From NCBI RefSeq assembly GCF_001949145.1, contig NW_019091406.1, positions 79,138-92,285 on the forward strand: a stretch of 13,148 nt of DNA, given 5' to 3'. Under the pieces are notes generated by a model that worked only from the letters and a program-made list of their open reading frames with translations, searched no databases and was not told the origin of the DNA. A program made the translations under genes and the position numbers. Shown one piece after another: positions 9,261 to 13,148 of this stretch; position 1 is the stretch's first letter, and each line of letters opens with the position of its first letter. Source of the DNA: Acanthaster planci. Lineage: Eukaryota; Echinodermata; Asteroidea; Valvatida; Acanthasteridae.

Positions 9261-9289
9261 TAATTGCAGAATGCCCCATTCTGCAATTA
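9261..9289. repeat. Perfect hairpin with 13-bp arms and CCC loop
   Basis: TAATTGCAGAATG (9261-9273), then CCC, then CATTCTGCAATTA (9277-9289). The arms are exact reverse complements. No T-run follows that would suggest a terminator, and no gene is adjacent. It may be the centre of a foldback repeat whose outer parts have decayed. Confidence 0.7.
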
Positions 9290-10355
9290 CTTAACTCTGG
9301 AATTTGTTATTTTGGTGGTGGCAAGTCATGCAATTACACAGTGGTTGGGTATGGAATACCGTTGTTGAGTGGAATCTTTGAAAGTGCAATTTGTAAATTT
9401 TGCGCAACCACAGACAGTGCCACTAAAATTTTGCACAGCAATAAAATTTGCATGGTACGTGAATCACAGGCAACTGTCATATGTTAGAGACTGACATCAA
9501 CTATATGTTCTGCACATTTATGCCTCAGGTCCATTGTGGGTTCCATTTCTGCGCATGATCTGTAGTGCATGTAAAGCGTGGCACGCACATGTACTTACAG
9601 GCCACGGGTATAGGCCGGTCACAACCTGTCGGGCAAAATTTCACCCCAGGCATTCATACAGTGTGCAGCATGAGAAGTCAGTTTTATTGCCAGTCTTGAG
9701 AGGAGACTAATCTCAACTTGGAAGAGCTATTATGTTCTCCTGTTGACATTTAATTCAGACTTCTCTCTACAAGAATGCTTAGAGCCATTAATTAGGAACA
9801 AAATCTGCAATAAAAGTAGGATTCCAGACAAAACAATAAGAGAAAATAACAATTTTGAAACAACACCAAAACTTAATAGTTCATACTAAAATTTAAGCCT
9901 CCACAACACACTCGGAGCAGTGACTTGGATTCTCTGCGAGTCAACTTCTGGCATGCATGGCATGTCTTGGAAATAGCTATGGAACTAGGGCCCTCGTCCG
10001 TCATGCCTGTCCACCTGAAAAGTACAACACTGCCCCAGCAGTGGATTCCAATGCCTAAGTGCAACAAGAACAAATTTACTCAAGCGTGAATGAACAGTCC
10101 TGCCATGAAAATCACACTGGAACAGAATAGTTCATTTGTATCGTCATTACCATGATTTAGTTGTTATGTCGTGTCTGTTGTGTTGTCGACGGCGTGACGT
10201 GTGTACTGTGATGGAAACGTACACATGACAAATTTGCCGTTATATTTCTTGTAGAAGTACAAACACATATCAAACCTGCCATTATGGTTACAACAGGTCT
10301 ACAAGTATGAACAAGGCAACTTGATAAAAAGTCACTTTTTCGTTGAATTTCTTAC

Positions 10356-10450
10356 CAGTAATTTTTCGACTGCGCACTGCTGATGACATCGACAGCATAT
10401 TAGCAATAGCAGCTGCCGCTTTCGCATACGTGATGGTCTGGTTTCCGGTC
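10356..10450 (-). other. ZMYND11: Proposed non-coding first exon of ZMYND11 (5' end not defined)
   Basis: On the minus strand the sequence AAAATTACTG|GTAAGAAAT gives a strong donor (exon ends at 10356, GT at 10354-10355). It sits at the edge of a CpG-rich block, as expected for a first exon. Splicing to the acceptor at 3595 would join ...ACTG to AAATC... and create the stop codon TGA across the junction, in frame with the ZMYND11 ATG. This would make this exon purely 5' UTR and fix the ATG at 3571-3573 as the first possible in-frame start. The exon also contains upstream ATGs, so an upstream ORF is possible. The transcription start is not visible, so the high coordinate is only a placeholder. 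Confidence 0.38.
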
Positions 10451-10720
10451 CAAGCTGCTACGTGTACGTACGTACGGGCACGACGTACTGTACATGTACA
10501 TGTACATTTACACGCACGGACTGTACGCCTTCACAGGAAGATGTGTACAACCGGGTCCAGACTGAGACTAGTCTGTTCAAGGCAAATTTACGTATGCGCT
10601 ATGCACACGCCACACGCGCGCCCTGCTTTGTTGTTCATAACTTTGCGGTCGTCACATAACCCTGGGGTTTTATCTGAGGACAACGCGCGAGGGCGCCATA
10701 CGATAACAGATATTAAAATG
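10370..10720 (-). promoter_or_regulatory. CpG-rich promoter-like block
   Basis: By eye I count roughly thirty CpG dinucleotides in about 350 bp, against very few per 350 bp in the introns to the left. It contains ACCGGAAACC (an ETS-like GGAA core on the minus strand near 10442-10451), GCGC runs near 10615-10620 and 10683-10695, and the GTACGTACGTACG run. It lies directly upstream of the proposed first exon of the ZMYND11 homologue. The plus-strand open frame of 128 codons across it (10343-10729) has no recognisable family and includes translated repeat. Confidence 0.4.
10489..10506. repeat. (TACATG)3-like palindromic microsatellite inside the CpG-rich block
   Basis: TGTACATGTACATGTACA is a perfect 18-bp tandem and palindrome. 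Just upstream, GTACGTACGTACG (from 10464) is a CpG-containing version of the same alternating pattern. Confidence 0.8.
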
Positions 10721-11072
10721 GTTCCTTGACTATTTTGCTCTACCAAGTTATTGAAAAAGCGGTTCCTTTCCGCCTCCTAATCGCTCTTCACACTTATGGC
10801 AATACACTGCTGAATACAGTGGTGTTGTTGGGGTGGGGGGCAACGACCCTCCCTAGGACACCGCACTTAAAAGTGTGCCGAACGCGAGATCCAACAGTTT
10901 CGAAAGGGGGCGCCATTTGTGCTTAAGCGTTTTCACCGGACCTTGGCAGCCAATGTGTAGATTACAACGAGTGAGAAAGGAACATTCTCACCACAAGTCT
11001 GGTTTGTGAGGTCGAGAACCACCATTAAATGTGCATATTACAGACCAATCATAAGACAGGAAACCAAGGAGT

Positions 11073-11220
11073 AATTGTAGAATACCCCGCCACTCTAAAA
11101 ACGACCTTGGAATGACTGGTTATGTGAGTACAAGGTGAAAATCCCCTGAAAAGAGAGTGGCGCTTTGACCTGTACCTGGCTATGAGGTTGATCATGCGGG
11201 TGGCGGGGTATTTTGCAATT
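11073..11220. mobile_element. Small MITE-like element with 21-bp terminal inverted repeats
   Basis: The left end 11073-11093 (AATTGTAGAATACCCCGCCA...) and the reverse complement of the right end 11200-11220 (AATTGCAAAATACCCCGCCA...) agree at 19 of 21 positions. The 148-bp unit has no coding capacity. I cannot define a target-site duplication. The adjacent ACTCT (11092-11096) and GAGAGTGGCG (11154-11163) are partial inner copies of the same motif. Confidence 0.6.
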
Positions 11221-11305
11221 GAGCTGAAATGAAAACCGTTTGGGAAAAATTCGCTGCCGGCCGGGAAAAAATACAGATTCAATCAGTCTTGGGATTTATT
11301 TCTTG

Positions 11306-11450
11306 GGGCCAATTTCATAGAGCTGCTTAAAGCACACAATTTGCTTAAGCAAAATTAAAAAGCTTGCTTAAAAACAAAGGTTACCAGCAGCTCAAAATCT
11401 ATGCGATTGTCACGCTTACCAAAAGACAGGTGAATTTTGGCTGGTAACCT
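11306..11450. mobile_element. Dispersed palindromic repeat, apparently truncated on the right
   Basis: The sequence starts GGCCAATTTCATAGAGCTGC, followed by repeated GCTTAAGC/AGCTTGCTTA units, then AGGTTACCAGC (11378-11388) and its inverse GCTGGTAACCT (11440-11450). I remember a very similar family in echinoderm genomes, where a matching right arm ends in AGCTCTATGAAATTGGGCC. Here that right arm is missing after 11450. The family assignment is from memory. Confidence 0.55.
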
Positions 11451-11529
11451 GATTTGTCATAAAAAGTTTTTTTCACATTTAATGAGCTCGGCGGACATAT
11501 TTAGGGCCTTTTTGCGACGGTGCACCCAT

Positions 11530-11747
11530 TATAAAATCTGGACTTGTTATCAGGTTATAGAGATCACTGAATCCACTCGCGGCCATTTTACCGAGCCGAA
11601 TACAAAGCTTTCCGGGCAGTGCCCGCCTTTGTTCTTCCTGACGTCAATAGAAGGGAGCCAACCCACGTATTTGTATTCGGCTCGTTAAAATGGCCGATGG
11701 TTGGCTTCTTCTTCATACAAAGGCATTACAAGTCCAGTTTTTTTATA
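11530..11747. mobile_element. Large foldback element with nested inverted repeats
   Basis: The inner arms 11580-11606 (CGGCCATTTTACCGAGCCGA...) and 11670-11696 are reverse complements at 26 of 27 positions. The outer arms TATAAAATCTGGACTTGT (11530-11547) and 11728-11747 (ACAAGTCCAGTTTTTTTATA) also pair, with a small insertion. A third pair interlocks with these: AGAAGGGAGCCAACC (11649-11663) with GGTTGGCTTCTTCT (11699-11712). The loop contains a full CRE motif TGACGTCA (11639-11646). There is no coding capacity, so this is a non-autonomous foldback or MITE. Confidence 0.6.
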
Positions 11748-12610
11748 TACATGTTCGTATATACGTCCGTGGCAGTAAGTCCGACTAAACGGCGCGGATA
11801 AGCCAAGTGGACCCCCCGTCCGTGATATATAGTTATTCATAATCGTATATGAACGACATGATCTTGCATAATGTATACGGAATTTTCACCAATCAATGAA
11901 GTCAGACTTGCAGACTCGTTTATTATATGCAGGTATGAACGATGTAAAAACAAGTCCGGCACTGTGGTCGGCTGCTATCACTTTGGGTACTGTGGACAAA
12001 CGATTCGTAAAGTCGGGATTTCTGAACTGAACTCATAATAAGTGGACACAAGAGGGCGCGAAGCAAGTAACAGCGCGCGGTCTCGATATGTATCCAAAGC
12101 ATGACTGAAGACGCGTTACAGAGATCCCGACCTGGGTCAAATGAGGTTCGGATCAGATGTAACAGCAGATACCGCGAACAGTCCGCTGTACCCGCTGCTA
12201 CATAGTATACGGTGTTAAAATACACGTCGACGAGCAGGGCGAAAATCCAAAATTAATTTACATCTCCCCGGCGCAAATCCATCTTTGAAATAGCTCAATT
12301 TTTTGTCAGAAGCTTCCTGGTTGAACGATTGTGGCTGAATTAAGTTTCGCACAAGAAAGAAGCGCTCCACCTGCTTTTTTCACATAAAAGGGTGGGGAAA
12401 CCTTATTTGAATAGAGGCTATAATCGCACTTCTGCAGGACATTTTTTCCCATGGGAAGTAAAGTCTGACATTTTCAAAAAGGGAAGACTGGTCTCATGTG
12501 GAAGCAATGAACCATTACTTTTTACCAAAAAACCATTCCCGATTGTTTACAGCATCCCTTGCCTTGCTAGCATAGCGCTAGTCTCTGTTTGAGTTTGAGG
12601 GGGATGCCTG

Positions 12611-12725
12611 TGGTCACGTGGTCCGTCGTTCGCGTTCTTTGTGGTTCACAGCAAGATGGAGAACTAATTCGTTTACGCAACAGGCGCAGGCGCCACGACA
12701 GGAACACACACCTATGCCTGCGCCT
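12611..12725. promoter_or_regulatory. Promoter-like motif cluster: E-box, YY1-like and two NRF1-like sites
   Basis: CACGTG lies in GGTCACGTGGTCC (12615-12620). AAGATGG (12653-12659) resembles a YY1 site. AGGCGCAGGCGCC (12682-12694) and its inverse GCCTGCGCCT (12716-12725) resemble NRF1 sites. E-box, YY1 and NRF1 sites together are typical of animal housekeeping promoters, which are often bidirectional. No adjacent gene is visible on either strand, so this is motif evidence only. Confidence 0.33.
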
Positions 12726-12780
12726 ATACATTTACGTTCACACTCAAATGGCGCCTACAGTCATTAAGTATAGCGCAGCT

Positions 12781-13016
12781 GTTTTCCAATACTCTATTCG
12801 GCCCCGTCGCAGCTGTGGCTTCAACTGTTTTTTAATAGCTGCCTTTGAAGCTGTAAGCGCAGTAATTAGTCTAATAGTGCCACAAAATATCAAATAAGAT
12901 GCAAGAGAGCCAAAAATTACTGTAATCCAATTTAATTTTAACGCTTCAGGTCCACAATCGGGGATTGATTTTGGGAACGAAGCCTCCGACGGAGACGAAG
13001 TTGAGTATTGGAAAAC
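12781..13016. mobile_element. Inverted-repeat element with GTTTTCCAATACTC ends
   Basis: GTTTTCCAATACTC (12781-12794) is an exact reverse complement of 13003-13016. Similarity continues inward for about another 17 bases, as CTATTCGGCCCCGTCG against CAACTTCGTCTCCGTCG. The unit is 236 bp, with no coding capacity and no clear target-site duplication. Confidence 0.5.
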
Positions 13017-13148
13017 GGCCCATCTTTGGTCATAACACCTTCTAGTCTAGTTCCCTGCCCAGAGATTCCCTGACGACTCGGAGTCCAGTCCACTAATTCA
13101 AGCCCATTGAAAACAGTGTAAAATCAGAACCGTCGGGGCCCAATAGCA

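Larger units (their letters stand above)
3596..10355 (-). other. Proposed long 5' intron of ZMYND11; repeats only, no gene recognised
   Basis: The left boundary (acceptor AG at 3596-3597) is well supported; the right boundary depends on the proposed first exon at 10356. I found no conserved protein in this stretch on either strand. Open frames of 60-100 codons are scattered and have no recognisable motifs. The contents are GTACATGTAC-type palindromic repeats (clusters near 3654-3730, 4512-4521, 4694-4706, 5008-5024, 5239-5262, 5460-5470, 6257-6283, 7185-7228, 8130-8173) and inverted-repeat elements listed separately. The sequence at about 7320-8100 and 9290-10340 shows nothing I can name. Confidence 0.5.
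10721..13148. other. Upstream intergenic stretch; inverted-repeat elements and promoter-like motifs, no gene recognised
   Basis: No open frame here resembles a known family. The stretch has more CpG than the introns, especially at about 11890-12240, and holds four inverted-repeat elements listed separately. The stretch 12240-12600 shows nothing I can name. If the proposed first exon at 10356 is wrong, the true 5' UTR exon of ZMYND11 could lie anywhere here or beyond. Confidence 0.5.

Noticed and set aside
9873-10073. Minus-strand ORF with a good acceptor-like CTTTTCAG and Cys pairs (CHAC, CC)
   Set aside because: The frame stops without a usable donor and the cysteine spacing fits no zinc finger I know; probably chance.
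10343-10729. Longest plus-strand ORF in the window (128 codons)
   Set aside because: It crosses the GTACAT repeat and the CpG-rich block and has no family resemblance; the opposite strand explains the region better.
12140-12160. GGTTCGGATC, resembling a tRNA B box
   Set aside because: No A box or acceptor stem at the right distance; no tRNA cloverleaf can be drawn.
1-13148. CRISPR-like array, phage or bacterial operon
   Set aside because: The palindromic repeats are not evenly spaced by unique spacers, no bacterial genes are present, and spliced animal exons are clear.

Overview
The window looks like a piece of an animal nuclear genome, most likely a marine invertebrate deuterostome, with an echinoderm as my first guess. 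It is AT-rich and has no bacterial-style gene packing. Two coding exons with canonical GT/AG splice sites belong to a typical animal chromatin gene, and the rest is full of short palindromic repeats and non-autonomous DNA-transposon-like elements. The echinoderm guess rests on the GTACATGTAC-type palindromes and on one dispersed element near 11306-11450 whose sequence I remember from echinoderm genomes. A hemichordate or cephalochordate cannot be excluded.

The one confidently recognised gene is a minus-strand ZMYND11 (BS69) homologue. Its first coding exon (3406-3595, ATG at 3571-3573) and second coding exon (1891-2007) encode residues 1-56 and 57-95. They join in phase 0 and together make the N-terminal SAMD1-like winged-helix domain. 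The PHD, bromo, PWWP and MYND parts are not visible and should lie beyond the left edge. A non-coding first exon is proposed with its donor at 10355/10356, next to a CpG-rich promoter-like block (about 10370-10720). If so, the 5' intron is about 6.8 kb.

Layout from left to right. 1-1890 is intron 2, with no recognisable gene. 2008-3405 is intron 1 and holds a curious minus-strand unit at about 2400-2735: an ETS-type motif, a short leader, a basic ORF and AATAAA. This could be a small nested gene, an alternative first exon of the host gene, or a decayed copy. 3596-10355 is the long 5' intron, which carries several inverted-repeat elements (4718-4949, 6541-6667, 6739-7092, 8303-8388, 9261-9289). 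10357-13148 is upstream sequence, richer in CpG, with more inverted-repeat elements (11073-11220, 11306-11450, 11530-11747, 12781-13016) and a second promoter-like motif cluster at 12611-12725.

I found no tRNA, rRNA, CRISPR array, transposase or viral gene, and no multi-gene system. The most interesting items are the nested or alternative-promoter unit in intron 1, the proposed first exon with a stop codon formed across the splice junction, and the density of different small inverted-repeat elements. One of these, at 6739-7092, has a clear candidate target-site duplication.
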